Positions 6,102-6,112 of a DNA stretch of 6,112 nucleotides are shown here, piece by piece. The translations under genes and the position numbers were made by a program. Position 1 is the stretch's first letter, and every line of letters starts with the position of its first letter. This DNA comes from Maribacter sp. GTDB taxonomy: Bacteria > Bacteroidota > Bacteroidia > Flavobacteriales > Flavobacteriaceae. The DNA lies in contig QILY01000277.1 in NCBI GenBank assembly GCA_003232155.1, forward strand, positions 1 through 6,112, in the 5' to 3' direction. The notes below the pieces were generated by a model. It searched no databases. It was not told where the DNA came from and saw only the letters and a list, made by a program, of their open reading frames with translations.

Positions 6102-6112
6102 AAACTTAGGGC

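Overview
The window reads as chromosomal DNA from a member of the Bacteroidota, most likely a flavobacterium. The DNA is AT-rich, no start codon has a Shine-Dalgarno-like leader, several starts follow runs of A/T, and the proteins recognised here look flavobacterial in type. The genus cannot be fixed from the sequence alone. All family names below come from motif recognition by eye; no database search was run.

Layout. Positions 1-348 (minus strand) hold the N-terminal 116 residues of a membrane-anchored, FMN-binding glutamate-synthase-like protein that runs off the left edge. Positions 349-989 hold no convincing gene but are rich in repeats: three blocks built of 7-bp units (362-403, 734-761, 934-989), and a roughly 218-bp inverted-repeat element (484-701) that looks like a small non-autonomous or palindromic repeat. 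Positions 990-2817 (minus strand) hold a two-gene unit: an exported DsrE-family protein followed 10 bp later by an exported M20-family amidohydrolase. Positions 2818-3117 are a 300-bp divergent intergenic region with an AT-only hairpin and an 11-bp inverted repeat. Positions 3118-5448 (plus strand) encode a complete UvrD/PcrA-type superfamily 1 DNA helicase that starts with TTG. Positions 5482-6101 (plus strand) encode a YciO/Sua5/YrdC-family protein whose N-terminal segment is out of frame with the rest by one missing base.

How the genes relate. The helicase and the YciO/Sua5 gene are 33 bp apart on the same strand and are probably cotranscribed, but their functions (DNA repair or replication; threonylcarbamoyl-AMP-type chemistry) are not obviously linked. 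The DsrE and amidohydrolase genes form a tight pair, both with signal peptides, so both products probably act outside the cytoplasm. I found no defence island, CRISPR array, transposase, rRNA or tRNA, and no clear new multi-gene system. The points most worth a second look are the repeat cluster at 349-989 and the frameshift in the last gene.
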